Shown here in pieces: positions 7,708 through 16,758 of a stretch of DNA of 64,000 bases. Positions within the stretch are counted from its first letter, which is position 1. Each line of letters begins with the position of its first letter. The notes beneath the pieces are model-generated. The model saw only the letters and a program-made list of their open reading frames with translations. It was not told the DNA's origin and searched no databases. Position numbers and translations under genes: made by a program. This stretch comes from Sediminibacillus massiliensis (GTDB lineage Bacteria > Bacillota > Bacilli > Bacillales > Amphibacillaceae): positions 1,265,823 to 1,329,822 of the forward strand of contig NZ_LT732535.1 in the NCBI RefSeq assembly GCF_900156915.1, read 5' to 3'.

Positions 7708-8178
7708 TTGGAAATGGGTATATTAATGATTCTTTTCACCTTTTTAGGTGGTCTCACATTAAGCGCACAATCGGCTGTAAATGGTACATTCGGTCGTAAA
7801 GCAGGAACAATCGAAACTACACTGTTAACTTTTCTAACTGGAACAATGTTTCTAGCCATTATTATCCTTTTTTTCGGTCATGGAAATCTACTTGCCATTC
7901 TGGAAGTACCTAAATGGCAATTAAGCGCCGTATTTTTAGGTGTGTTGTTTTTACTTTTTATTATAGCCGCTGTTCCTAAAATCGGGGTCATTGCAACCAA
8001 TATTACCGTTATCATTGGGCAGCTTGTAATCAGCATTGTTATTGACAACTTCGGCTGGTTCAATAGTTTAGTAATTCCTTTGGATACGAAACGTTGGTTT
8101 GCATTACTATTTATGATTATTGCTCTTTATTTCATCTATAAAGGAAATAAACGTACCAGTGAAGAAACATCTGCGTAA
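7708..8178 (+). CDS. YdcZ-type DMT transporter, second half
   Basis: A 156-residue partner of the preceding protein with the same five-helix plan; both share E/LVPKW or EAPKW in the central loop and IIGQLVxS near helix 4. AGGAGG lies within the intergenic region before TTGGAAATG; the ATG at 7708 is the annotated start and a second in-frame ATG follows at 7714. The pair probably inserts in opposite orientations to form one pore, as in other dual half-size DMT pumps (inference from the family). Confidence 0.75.
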   Translation: MEMGILMILFTFLGGLTLSAQSAVNGTFGRKAGTIETTLLTFLTGTMFLAIIILFFGHGNLLAILEVPKWQLSAVFLGVLFLLFIIAAVPKIGVIATNITVIIGQLVISIVIDNFGWFNSLVIPLDTKRWFALLFMIIALYFIYKGNKRTSEETSA

Positions 8179-8194
8179 TGTTGTACAATAAATC

Positions 8195-8233
8195 AAAAGG
8201 TTGCAATCTTTTAAAATTAGATTGCAGCCTTTT
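8195..8233 (+). terminator. terminator after DMT pair
   Basis: AAAAGGTTGCAATC (8195-8208) pairs with GATTGCAGCCTTTT (8220-8233) with one mismatch, and the T-rich end closes the dmt operon. Confidence 0.7.
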
Positions 8234-8234
8234 A

Positions 8235-8390
8235 TTCTTAATAACGAGGATCAGTCCTCCTGTTCCTAATAAGGCAATTACAATAGAGACCCTTTCCAAC
8301 ACCCTTACTAATGAAGATGGCGATAATCGCGGTTAATGCAGCCATGGCTAAAAGAGTAAAAAAGGTAGCGCCGGGTGAAGATAATTAAAA
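8235..8390 (-). pseudogene. possible frameshifted membrane-protein remnant
   Basis: On the minus strand two hydrophobic segments lie side by side in different frames: FFTLLAMAALTAIIAIFI (about 8325-8380), then VSIVIALLGTGGLILVIKNK (about 8240-8300). One frame change near 8305-8320 would join them into a two-helix protein ending in a basic tail. No start with a ribosome site is evident, so this looks like the end of a decayed gene. The rest of the 8391-8635 gap shows nothing. Confidence 0.3.
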
Positions 8391-8635
8391 AATAAAAAAC
8401 GGCTGCAAAATTCAGGATGAGTGACACCCAACAAAGCCAAGTTTGATTTAGTAAAGACACACCTCAAACTCTTAGATTCTGATTCACCCGTGTACTTTGT
8501 TATTTAAGTGGAGATTTCCCAAAAAGCCGCATACACTTTGTTTCAACTAATATTTTTCACGCTATTTATTTCAAAGCAACTTACAGATTTAGTCACAAAT
8601 CTTTTCGGAAATCCTAAATAGAATGTCTATCTTTG

Positions 8636-9607
8636 TTAATAAAAATCAATAGTGGCCCCAATCGTTGAGGCTCTTACAATGCCAAGCTCCTTATACTCAT
8701 TCAACTGTTCTGGTGTCCCAGTAACTATTGCTCCGATTAATTTAACGTCAAGGACGTGTGGAATGGACTCTCCGTTAATCCCTTCTGCCATCCTTTTTGC
8801 GGCGGCTTGATATGTACCCTCTTCTTTTAGTTGTTGAATATCCCTTAAGAATTCTTTAGCGGAGGATGTATAGTCGTCACTGTAGACTTGAAATCCATCA
8901 GCTGACGGACCATCCACATAAGGAGAGCGGGTATTGGAAAAATTGTCTATTTTCTCTTCAGTAGCGGTATCTACCCAGAACCAGGTCACATTCTCTTCTC
9001 CCATTAACTTTTCTATTTCCTTAGTGGTGTACCCTTTATCAAATGAAAGGGCAACTTCAACTAATTTGTCTTCTTCAAGCTCTGTTGCAATGTTCAATTC
9101 TTGTGGTAAAAAATCATATTCTATTTGAGGATAATAAAAATCAACTTGCCTTTCGCCATTGTATTTGTTATAGAGTACTCTACGATTAAGTTCCTCACTG
9201 AAATTTCTATCTCTAATTGTAATGGCGTCAGCTTTGTTTCTATTGAAAACTGTAAATTTCTCTTCTGTAACATTCCATGTAATTTCCCGATCTCCCATAT
9301 ATTTAGAAAATTTACTTATGTAAGTTGCGCTAAGTAAACCGTGGTAATCAACACTATTAACATCTTCATAGATGTTAGCTCCATTCACCCTAGCATACAA
9401 CATGCTTGCACTAGCGCTTTCAATCTTTTTGTCCAACATAAAAGATGCTCCGTGATAAAGGACAAAAAGAATAATCAGCGTACAAACAGAACAAATGCTT
9501 ATGAACTTAAACGTTTGTTTTCTTATCGCTTTTTTTACTGACTGTTGGAAAGAAGGGCCTGTAACAAAGTCAATTTCTTTTGTAGAATTTGATTTCTGAT
9601 CATTCAT
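8636..9607 (-). CDS. anti-sigma factor for the adjacent ECF sigma
   Basis: A 323-residue protein with a cytoplasmic N-terminus of about 32 residues, one membrane helix (33-56) and a large extracytoplasmic domain. It fits the sigma-factor-regulator N/C domain family of Bacillus anti-sigma proteins. Its ATG overlaps the sigma gene's stop by 8 bases (9600-9607), so the two are translationally coupled. I infer that it sequesters the sigma factor at the membrane until an envelope signal arrives. No protease site can be recognised by eye. Confidence 0.75.
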   Translation of the reverse strand: MNDQKSNSTKEIDFVTGPSFQQSVKKAIRKQTFKFISICSVCTLIILFVLYHGASFMLDKKIESASASMLYARVNGANIYEDVNSVDYHGLLSATYISKFSKYMGDREITWNVTEEKFTVFNRNKADAITIRDRNFSEELNRRVLYNKYNGERQVDFYYPQIEYDFLPQELNIATELEEDKLVEVALSFDKGYTTKEIEKLMGEENVTWFWVDTATEEKIDNFSNTRSPYVDGPSADGFQVYSDDYTSSAKEFLRDIQQLKEEGTYQAAAKRMAEGINGESIPHVLDVKLIGAIVTGTPEQLNEYKELGIVRASTIGATIDFY

Positions 9608-10100
9608 TATGTAACCTCCTGTACAATTTCACGAATTGCTTCCTCGCTCGAAACAGCGAAGTCTTAACTGTACCAATATTCATATCAAGCAATTGTGATA
9701 TGTCTTCATATTTCAAACTCCATATGTATTTAAGTTGTATAAGTTCTCTATATTTAGGTTTTAATTTATTCAGTATGTTTTCTATGTCTAACAACGTTTC
9801 ATTTGATAGAATTATGTCTTCAGGTAAGGCATCAGAAAACGAGCGGACTTGTTCTTCCTGTAATCCGAGTTCTACCCTTCTATTTTTCCGGTATTGATCG
9901 TGATGGAAATTTAATACTACACGAATGAGCCAGCTTCTTATTTTGGGTGTTTTAATAGAGTCATAATATAACAGAAATTTGTATGCTGCTTCTTGAACAA
10001 TATCCTGGGCGTCTTCATGAGGAATTGCCATCTTTCTTAAATATCTGTAGACCACATTCATTTCTTTGTTCAGCTGCTCTAATTGTTCAGGATCATTCAC
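9600..10100 (-). CDS. ECF-type RNA polymerase sigma factor
   Basis: A 166-residue sigma-70 family protein of the extracytoplasmic-function class. Region 2 spans roughly residues 10-80 (AQDIVQEAAYKFLLYYDSI, then IRSWLIRVVLNFHHDQYRKN). Region 4 spans 105-160, with the helix-turn-helix YEDISQLLDMNIGTVKTSLF. There is no region 3. GGGAGGTGA lies before the ATG. An ECF-like promoter upstream suggests autoregulation, and the anti-sigma gene follows directly. Confidence 0.85.
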   Translation of the reverse strand: MNDPEQLEQLNKEMNVVYRYLRKMAIPHEDAQDIVQEAAYKFLLYYDSIKTPKIRSWLIRVVLNFHHDQYRKNRRVELGLQEEQVRSFSDALPEDIILSNETLLDIENILNKLKPKYRELIQLKYIWSLKYEDISQLLDMNIGTVKTSLFRARKQFVKLYRRLHNE

Positions 10101-10124
10101 CAGGTCACCTCCCTTCTTAGGTAA

Positions 10125-10151
10125 GACGAATGAGATGGCGAAAAGTTTACA
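10125..10151 (-). promoter_or_regulatory. ECF-type autoregulatory promoter
   Basis: On the minus strand GTAAAC (10145-10150) is followed, after exactly 16 bases, by CGTC (10125-10128). This is the AAC-N16-CGTC pattern of Bacillus ECF promoters, and it lies 25 bases upstream of the sigma ATG. Confidence 0.55.
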
Positions 10152-10357
10152 AAATTAGTAAAAAAAAGAAATAAGGTTGAAGAAATCCTACATTTTTAAG
10201 TATTATCTTTACTTCTGCTTTTAACTTTCTTTGCAGCATAATAGTCCCAAAATTAATATCCATACCAAAATAATAAAATGATTAGAAATGGAGCGAATCC
10301 CCTATAATCATAGGGCAGAAAGAAAAATAGCAGGATAGTAGGTTTCCGGAAGAACCT

Positions 10358-10822
10358 TTAATAATATTCAAGCAACTTTTCATCAATTTCATCTATGTAA
10401 CCAATATCGCTCTTCTTGTCCCAAAACAGAATTTGTTCTGCTTCTTCGTTTTCTTGGAATGGTCTTAAGTCTTTTATCTCACCACTATACAAAGCACCAT
10501 ATTCGAATCTATCATCAGGTTTTAATCTAAATTTCATTAGTCCCTTAAAATTTAATTGTGAGACAATTTGATTTGTTTCTTCACAAAGTTCCCTTATCGC
10601 ACACTCTCTGGGTGATTCACCTTCATCAATCATTCCACCAGCCAATTCCCAGTTTTGCCTCCATTTATTAAACAATAGAAGGTAATCGTCTTTGTACTTC
10701 ACTACAACCAAGGAATGAGTTAATGGGGCATCACTTATAGAATCGTTAATATTCTTTTCATCCATTTTTAAAAAGTCTAGAAAAACGTCGCCTTTTTTAC
10801 TAATTAAAATTGGCATTTCCAT
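10358..10822 (-). CDS. NUDIX hydrolase
   Basis: A 154-residue NUDIX protein. The box reads GMIDEGESPRECAIRELCEE, matching Gx5Ex7RExxEE, but with Asn where the usual Gly follows the EE pair. It hydrolyses a nucleoside-diphosphate-linked compound; the substrate cannot be predicted. The start at the first of two close ATGs (10822 or 10816) is uncertain because the upstream G-run is the only candidate ribosome site. It is a single gene between the sigma operon and the YesN-type regulator. Confidence 0.75.
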   Translation of the reverse strand: MEMPILISKKGDVFLDFLKMDEKNINDSISDAPLTHSLVVVKYKDDYLLLFNKWRQNWELAGGMIDEGESPRECAIRELCEETNQIVSQLNFKGLMKFRLKPDDRFEYGALYSGEIKDLRPFQENEEAEQILFWDKKSDIGYIDEIDEKLLEYY

Positions 10823-10986
10823 TCCCCCCACTCAAATTTTTACACTATATTTCTAACGCTAGCTTAAGTAGATCTATACACAAACTCTATATTCTTTTAC
10901 ATAAAATTACAATTATCTACTTAGTTAATAAGAAATAGATAGAATATGGCATATGAAAAAACATAGTAATTAGCACGTTTAAAACA

Positions 10987-11016
10987 ACAGACCAAATCAT
11001 ATGCGATTTGGTCTGT
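10987..11016. terminator. terminator overlapping yesN-like stop
   Basis: ACAGACCAAATC (10987-10998) pairs perfectly with GATTTGGTCTGT (11005-11016), a 12-bp stem with a moderately T-rich end on the minus strand. It reaches into the stop codon of the regulator gene. Confidence 0.65.
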
Positions 11017-12572
11017 TAATTAGCGATTCTTTTATACTCGGTCGGTGTGTACCCAGTATGCTTTTTAAATACTTGGCTAAAGTAACGGGGATTATTGCCA
11101 AATCCTACTTTTTCGGCTACTTCCAATATCATGACTTCATCTGATTGAAGGATTAATTCAATCGCTTTTCGCATCCGCAGCTTCATTAGATAAATCGAAA
11201 ACTTCTCCCCTGTCGCTTTTTTGAAAACCTTTCCTAGGTAGTCTGAATTCATATAAAGAACTTCGTTAGCTATCTTAGAGATAGACAGGGATGTGTTATG
11301 CAGATTAGCCTTTGCATACTTCTCTACTTCATTTACCAATACATGCTGGGCTTGTTTTTTATCCTGAAAGTTCTGTTTGGTTATTTCCAGAGAGGTATTC
11401 ATCATAAATGTTTGGATATCATTCAACGTGTGAAAGTCCTGAAAGCGTGAAACATTGCAAAACAAGCGGTTCATTACATCCTTTTTGGCCTGTCTGATCA
11501 GCAGCATGAACATTTCAAGGCAGTGCGATTTGATTGTATTCACTTCATACTTTGCCTCTTTAATGCTTGCGAAAAAGTCTTCCAGGTATTGTGTTGTCTC
11601 CTCTGTATTTCCATTCCTGACAGCAAAAAGTAGGTCTTCATGCTCAAACTGAAGCTCTTCTAGTTGATAGCCATCCTGGTAAATATCCCGAGAGGTAATC
11701 GTACCCCCGTTTCCTACATAAAATCGCTGGCTTAGACAATCAATCGTTTCTCGATAAAGCTGGTGCAAATTATATATATGTCCCGGACTGCTGACTGCTG
11801 TGGTAAAGGTTAAGTGATAGAATTCCTTATACTTTGCTTTTACAACCTTCACCTTTTCGAGTAAAGCTTCTTTTTCCTTTTCTGCTGTCAGAAGGATAAT
11901 TCGTTCCGATAGAATCGTAGAAAACAGAGGGAGACGGTCTTCTTCCAACTCACTTGTAATCATTTCTTTCAAGGCAAAAAGTGCTTCGTAATCATCCGAA
12001 TCATCTAGTGAAAGCACGGACAACACAAACCAATCGGAAGCAGGAGGAAGACTAAACAACTTCTGATAATGCTCCCAATCTTTTTTTCCATACTTTTTGT
12101 TCGTAATAAATTCCCTCAGTAACTGCTCCCTTGCTTTAGGCAGCATTTGGTTTAACTGTGCTTTCATTTCATTCAGAAAGTGTTCCTTCTTCTTTCTTTC
12201 CGTTAATCCTTCCACAATATCTTTCAAAGCTTCTTGAATCTTATGTTCATTGCTCGGTTTTAACAAGTAATGTTGTACTCCGTATTTCATTGCCGTTTTA
12301 GCAAAATCAAACTCATTGTATCCAGAAAGGACAATGAACTGAATATCCGGATAAAGCTGATGCACCTTTTCTATTAAAGCAACCCCGCTCATACCAGGCA
12401 TTTTTATGTCTGTAATTACAATATCCGGGGGATCTTTCTTAATCAGTTCAAAAGCAGCTTGTCCGCTAGATGCTTTATGGACAAGAGATGTGCCGCATCC
12501 TTCCCAATCCACTATTTTAGCAATACCTTCTAATATAGGAATTTCATCATCGACAATTAATACATTAAACAT
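11016..12572 (-). CDS. YesN-type response regulator with AraC domain
   Basis: A 518-residue regulator with a receiver domain at residues 1-120: acidic pocket D8/D9 and phospho-acceptor D55 in ITDIKMPG. A middle region of about 280 residues follows, and then a C-terminal AraC double helix-turn-helix (SISKIANEVLYMNSDYLGKV and ILEVAEKVGFGNNPRYFSQV). The ATG at 12572 is preferred because GGAAGG lies 9 bases upstream; the longer frame from 12581 starts inside that site. It pairs with the YesM-type kinase at 13297-15087, separated from it by a dispersed repeat. YesMN systems usually switch on CUT1 sugar importers, and one follows at 18-23 kb. Confidence 0.85.
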   Translation of the reverse strand: MFNVLIVDDEIPILEGIAKIVDWEGCGTSLVHKASSGQAAFELIKKDPPDIVITDIKMPGMSGVALIEKVHQLYPDIQFIVLSGYNEFDFAKTAMKYGVQHYLLKPSNEHKIQEALKDIVEGLTERKKKEHFLNEMKAQLNQMLPKAREQLLREFITNKKYGKKDWEHYQKLFSLPPASDWFVLSVLSLDDSDDYEALFALKEMITSELEEDRLPLFSTILSERIILLTAEKEKEALLEKVKVVKAKYKEFYHLTFTTAVSSPGHIYNLHQLYRETIDCLSQRFYVGNGGTITSRDIYQDGYQLEELQFEHEDLLFAVRNGNTEETTQYLEDFFASIKEAKYEVNTIKSHCLEMFMLLIRQAKKDVMNRLFCNVSRFQDFHTLNDIQTFMMNTSLEITKQNFQDKKQAQHVLVNEVEKYAKANLHNTSLSISKIANEVLYMNSDYLGKVFKKATGEKFSIYLMKLRMRKAIELILQSDEVMILEVAEKVGFGNNPRYFSQVFKKHTGYTPTEYKRIAN

Positions 12573-12706
12573 CCATCTCATCCTTCCATAAGGTCAAGCT
12601 TTAGATCCACAGGGAAGATAATTAAATCAGGGGGACAATTACCGCCAGTTTCCCGGCAGATTTAATTTGGCTGATTTCTATAAGATTGTTGTTTCTGGAT
12701 ATATAT

Positions 12707-13249
12707 AAACTGTGACATAACTAGCTTTACTAAACGTGACTTCCTACCATCCTATTCGGATTGAGTGATGGTCCGGCGCTGCGGAAAAATACTCGCTTTC
12801 CGTGGGGAACGCTTCAGCCTCCTCGGGAAAAAGCGCCCTGCGGGGTCTTCAGACTGTTCCTTTCCCACTGGAGTCTCGCATTTTTTCGCAGCTTAAGATA
12901 GATATCTGATCATAAGGTAAGTGGTCCTAAAGTATGTCTACTTGAGGTCTTCCTAATCAAAATTCAGAAAACTCCTAACAGCGAAGGCAGAACACGCAGA
13001 CTCCTCGAAAATACAAATCGATTTTCTTTGTGCGATCCCATGCTGGCGAAGCTTTCCTTATCCTGTGGGAACAGCAAAGGTCTTCGGTGGGACGAGTAAT
13101 CGCAGTCCCAAAGGGAGCAAGGAAGCTTATTGAAGTAATTTCCTGGCTGAGGACGTGCCTGCGGATAGCGAAGTGTTCTGCCGCAGCGAGTGCATGCGCT
13201 AAACAATCATCAGAACAACAAGAAATAAAATTTTCACTATGTCGCAATT
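12707..13249. repeat. dispersed repeat with terminal inverted repeats, copy 1
   Basis: This 543-bp unit is bounded by AACTGTGACATAA on the left and TATGTCGCAATT on the right, which are inverted repeats of each other. Most of its central part (about 12770-13085) matches the reverse complement of the unit at 47186-47500, and parts match 16521-16685. It contains GC-rich palindromic segments but no credible gene; the small open frames on both strands have no ribosome sites. It fills the gap between the response regulator and its kinase. Confidence 0.75.
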
Positions 13250-13296
13250 CCTCTTATATGAAATGAGCCTGTCTCAAAGAGGATAATCACCGTTCG

Positions 13297-15087
13297 CTAG
13301 TGCTCGGTAAATGGCAAAGCAATTTTCACGCTTGTTCCTGAGCCTGGTTCACTGGCGATTCTTACTCCATGCTCTTTGCCAAACATTAGCTCAATTCTTT
13401 CTTTTATGTTATACAGGCCGATTCCCGATCCTTTTGGTTTAATATTACCCTGGTAAATTTGTTGAATTGTTTGTTCATCCATGCCGGGTCCGTTATCTCG
13501 CACCATGATCAGCAATAAGTCTTCTTCATAGGATACGTGGACATTTATGTAACAACTGGCTTCCATTTCTTCTAGACCATGTTGAATAGCGTTTTCTACG
13601 AGCGGCTGGATTGTAAGCTTGGGAATGCTGGCTGTTTCAAGTGCCGGATCATATTGCAAATCAAAATGAAGCCTATCGCCATATCGGTATTTTTGAATGG
13701 TAATGTAATGATTGATGATTTCCAGTTCTTCTTTAAGAGAAATTAATGGCGCTTTCTTACTGATAATATTGCGCATCATGTTGCCAAGTGCTTCTACCAT
13801 CGATGATATTTTGGGCTGATCGTTCATCTTTGCGAGCCAGTTGATGGAATCCAGGGTGTTATAAAGGAAGTGGGGATTTATTTGGGATTGCAGGGCTTTG
13901 TATTCTGTTTCTTTAATGAGCAGCTGCTTTGTAAAGTTCTCTTTAATCAGTTCATTTATTTTATCAAGCATAATATAAAAATTACGCTGCAAATCTCCAA
14001 TTTCGTCCTTTAGATAAGATTCTTCCTGTTCATCTACTGGATCAAAGTTGCCATTCTGCACTTGCTTCATTTTTGCAGTCAGCTTCTCAATCGGTTTAGA
14101 TATAGCGCGGGCTGATTTGCGGCTGAGAAACATCGTTAAGAACAACACAAAAATAAAATAACCAATCATCAGTCTGGTAATCAGCTGTTTGGTACTGACG
14201 ATGTTCTCAAACGGTCTCATGTTATAGTAAGTCATGTCGGAAAACTCAGATTCTTTATTGGTGACGAAATATTCTTCTCCACCGATCGGGATAATATGAT
14301 AACCATTGTCCATTTTTAATTGGAATATATTTTTCACTTCATCAGCCTTAAATTGATCTTGATAAATCAGTTCATCTTCTTTTGTAATAATGAACTGATT
14401 ATTAAAAGAAAAGCTCAGAGTTTTATCAATAAAGTCATCGAGGTTGATGGAAATAATTAAATAACCAAGATGTTCCAGTGAGAGCTTGTCTTTTTGTCTA
14501 ATCTCCAGTGCGGATAGCAGCATCTGATTCCCTTCTGCGGTTAACCACACGTTTCCTCCCTCAGCCTTATTAATGATATCCAGTTTCGCCTTCAAATCAT
14601 CAGGATCTTGCGAAGTTCTTCCCACTTGAAGAACCTTACCACTCGCTTCAATAATTTGAACGGAGGAAATATATGGCTCTTGGTGAACATAGACTGTCAT
14701 TCTTTCCAATAGATCCTGCTGGGTTCGATAAGCCTGAAAGCTAAAATTATCATTTTTTAATTGTTCCATGCGGTTTTGGGTAAAGCTGTCCGTGCTGATT
14801 TGGAAAGCCAATTCTTCAATCTTTTTCAGCTCTTCATCGATTACATGAGAAGACAAGTTGAGATTCTGTGCAGACTCTTCATATATTTTTTCTTCATATA
14901 ACATGGAGAGCGCCTGAAAAACGATCAGCCCAATAACACCAAAAATTAATAAAAGCAAAAAAGTAAGGGAAAAGATTTTGTTGCGAATTTTACTGAACCT
15001 GTTAAAAATCGCATCCGGATGAAGCGCTTTCAAAAGTTGGTATGGACTTGATAACTTTCTCTTTGTTCTATTTCTCTCTTTACTCAA
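13297..15087 (-). CDS. YesM-type sensor histidine kinase
   Basis: A 596-residue membrane kinase. Membrane helix 1 lies near residues 36-58, an extracellular Cache-like sensor near 60-295, helix 2 near 298-320, then HAMP. The His_kinase domain carries the phospho-accepting H406 in QINPHFLYNTLDSINWLAKM. The ATPase domain shows LVENAIQHGLEE, DNGPGMD and GSGIGLYNIKERI. TTG start with GGGGGA 7 bases upstream. The partner regulator is at 11016-12572. The MATE-like gene 11 bases upstream shares its transcript. It probably senses an extracellular carbohydrate, directly or through a binding protein. Confidence 0.85.
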   Translation of the reverse strand: MSKERNRTKRKLSSPYQLLKALHPDAIFNRFSKIRNKIFSLTFLLLLIFGVIGLIVFQALSMLYEEKIYEESAQNLNLSSHVIDEELKKIEELAFQISTDSFTQNRMEQLKNDNFSFQAYRTQQDLLERMTVYVHQEPYISSVQIIEASGKVLQVGRTSQDPDDLKAKLDIINKAEGGNVWLTAEGNQMLLSALEIRQKDKLSLEHLGYLIISINLDDFIDKTLSFSFNNQFIITKEDELIYQDQFKADEVKNIFQLKMDNGYHIIPIGGEEYFVTNKESEFSDMTYYNMRPFENIVSTKQLITRLMIGYFIFVLFLTMFLSRKSARAISKPIEKLTAKMKQVQNGNFDPVDEQEESYLKDEIGDLQRNFYIMLDKINELIKENFTKQLLIKETEYKALQSQINPHFLYNTLDSINWLAKMNDQPKISSMVEALGNMMRNIISKKAPLISLKEELEIINHYITIQKYRYGDRLHFDLQYDPALETASIPKLTIQPLVENAIQHGLEEMEASCYINVHVSYEEDLLLIMVRDNGPGMDEQTIQQIYQGNIKPKGSGIGLYNIKERIELMFGKEHGVRIASEPGSGTSVKIALPFTEH

Positions 15088-15098
15088 GTAGTATCCCC

Positions 15099-16415
15099 CT
15101 AGCCTGCATTCACTTTAACACGAAAAAGCCGGTAAGCCTTGTCTTTCGAAATAATCATAATAACAGCTACTAGGCCCATCAACTCTCCGACTGAAGCAGC
15201 AATCGCTCCGTTTGCTCCATTTAACTGCGGGAAAAAGTGGACAAGTGCCAACAGACTGACAAACACAGAAATTAAGTTGACGACTTGGGCTGCCAGCATT
15301 TTGCCTGTACGGCGCTGAAGCATAATGAATCCATTTAAAAAATCGACCCAGGGAAAGACCAATACTTTAACTATAAAAAATTGAAGCACAAATAAGGTAG
15401 AATCAGACAGTGATGGATCCGCGCCCATCACCACTTTCATTGTCCATATTCCAAAAGGGGTGTATGACATCAAAACGAGCATGATGGTCGGAATAAGGCT
15501 AAGTAAAATGGTGAATTTAATAACTTTTGCTTTGCTAGTTTGATAAAATTGCAACACAATTTGATGGGTGTACATAAAAAAACTTAGCATTAATTGAGAA
15601 ACAGCGAAGGCTAATGCAAATGAGGCAATACTCAATTCAATGTTAGCCGACTGGGCCAGGAAAACATAGATAATAGGCTGCAATATAGTTTGAATGAAAA
15701 AGTAAAAGACCAATGGCATATAAAATGGCATGATTTCTGCATTTTCCAGGGTGGATTCTTTTTCAACCGGCGTTTGCAACAAAAGGCGGTGCCCTTTCCA
15801 GGCACTGATCATACATTCTACAATCATACCTGTTAAAAAAATAGCAGCCCCGGCCATGCTGTGAACTCTATTGGTACTTACAAACCAAAAGGCGACGAGA
15901 AACATGACAGCAAGACGGATGACAACACCTATAGTCAGCCAATTCGTTTCATGATGATTAATAATGACTCCTTGATAGATGCCCCGGATTCCTGAAAAAA
16001 TGATCACTAAAGCGATCCATCGGAAAGTCAGCGAAATGGTATCTACCATGTTGGCATCTGCGTTAAATAGATGGATAAACATCCAGTCTCCTACTGCTGT
16101 AAAGCCAATCATGAAGCTGATTAATATCATTACTATTGTAACATAGACAAAGACAGCGGATAGCTTCTTAAATGAATTATAATCTTTCACTAAAGCCGAG
16201 CTTGTCTGCCGGAAAACAATAATAGGCTTTTCCACGATTCCAAATAAAGAAAAAGCAACTGCATAACAGGCGATAATATAAGCAGCCTCTTCTCCTCTGC
16301 TTAACGTTCCGTTAATAATTACATGGGAAATCGATGTTAAACTTGCCGAGAAGCCCAGCGGAATAAAAAAAGCAGTTAACTGCCGGTAGGAAAGGGTCCG
16401 ATTTTTACTGCTCAA
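15099..16415 (-). CDS. MATE-like multi-antimicrobial extrusion family protein
   Basis: A 438-residue protein with about twelve hydrophobic segments arranged as two similar halves, resembling MatE/polysaccharide flippase-type transporters of Bacillaceae. TTG start; AAGGAAG lies upstream. The gene ends 11 bases before the kinase gene, so they are co-transcribed. A role together with the sensor kinase is possible but unproven. The best alternative is a lipid-linked sugar flippase of the MVF/MATE superfamily. I see no residue that fixes its substrate. Confidence 0.65.
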   Translation of the reverse strand: MSSKNRTLSYRQLTAFFIPLGFSASLTSISHVIINGTLSRGEEAAYIIACYAVAFSLFGIVEKPIIVFRQTSSALVKDYNSFKKLSAVFVYVTIVMILISFMIGFTAVGDWMFIHLFNADANMVDTISLTFRWIALVIIFSGIRGIYQGVIINHHETNWLTIGVVIRLAVMFLVAFWFVSTNRVHSMAGAAIFLTGMIVECMISAWKGHRLLLQTPVEKESTLENAEIMPFYMPLVFYFFIQTILQPIIYVFLAQSANIELSIASFALAFAVSQLMLSFFMYTHQIVLQFYQTSKAKVIKFTILLSLIPTIMLVLMSYTPFGIWTMKVVMGADPSLSDSTLFVLQFFIVKVLVFPWVDFLNGFIMLQRRTGKMLAAQVVNLISVFVSLLALVHFFPQLNGANGAIAASVGELMGLVAVIMIISKDKAYRLFRVKVNAG

Positions 16416-16520
16416 AAGCTCTCACTTCCTTCTTTGAATTACACGTTTTAGCCCTCCTCTTTGTTAAGGGAGGGCATTTGATCGCTCTTTCTAAAAGGCT
16501 GTTATTTTCGGATTTACCAT

Positions 16521-16685
16521 AGACTGCGACATAATTTCAATAACTTTCCTCCATCCTGATTAAGTCGAGTGCTATATAACCGCTGCGGCAGAACACTTCG
16601 CTTTCCGCAGTGTCGGGTTAACACTCAATTAACATCAGAAGAAGAGAAACCTTCACAAAATAGAATTATCACTATGTCGCAGTTT
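16521..16685. repeat. dispersed repeat with terminal inverted repeats, copy 2
   Basis: A 165-bp short form of the family, bounded by GACTGCGACATAAT and ACTATGTCGCAGTTT. It keeps the CGCTGCGGCAGAACACTTCG palindromic core, which also occurs in reverse at about 13155-13185 in copy 1. It is the main content of the 16416-16758 gap. A separate GCCCTCC/GGAGGGC hairpin at 16450-16474 may be a terminator. Confidence 0.7.
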
Positions 16686-16758
16686 GCCTCAACTCCGTTG
16701 TTTCCATAGCAACGAAATCTGCGAGAAGAGTCGTACTTTCAAGAATGCTTCTACTGGT

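Noticed and set aside
12964-13266. Three open frames of 78-90 codons
   Set aside because: All lie in dispersed repeat copy 1, in different frames and strands. The related frame in copy 3 is not conserved as protein.
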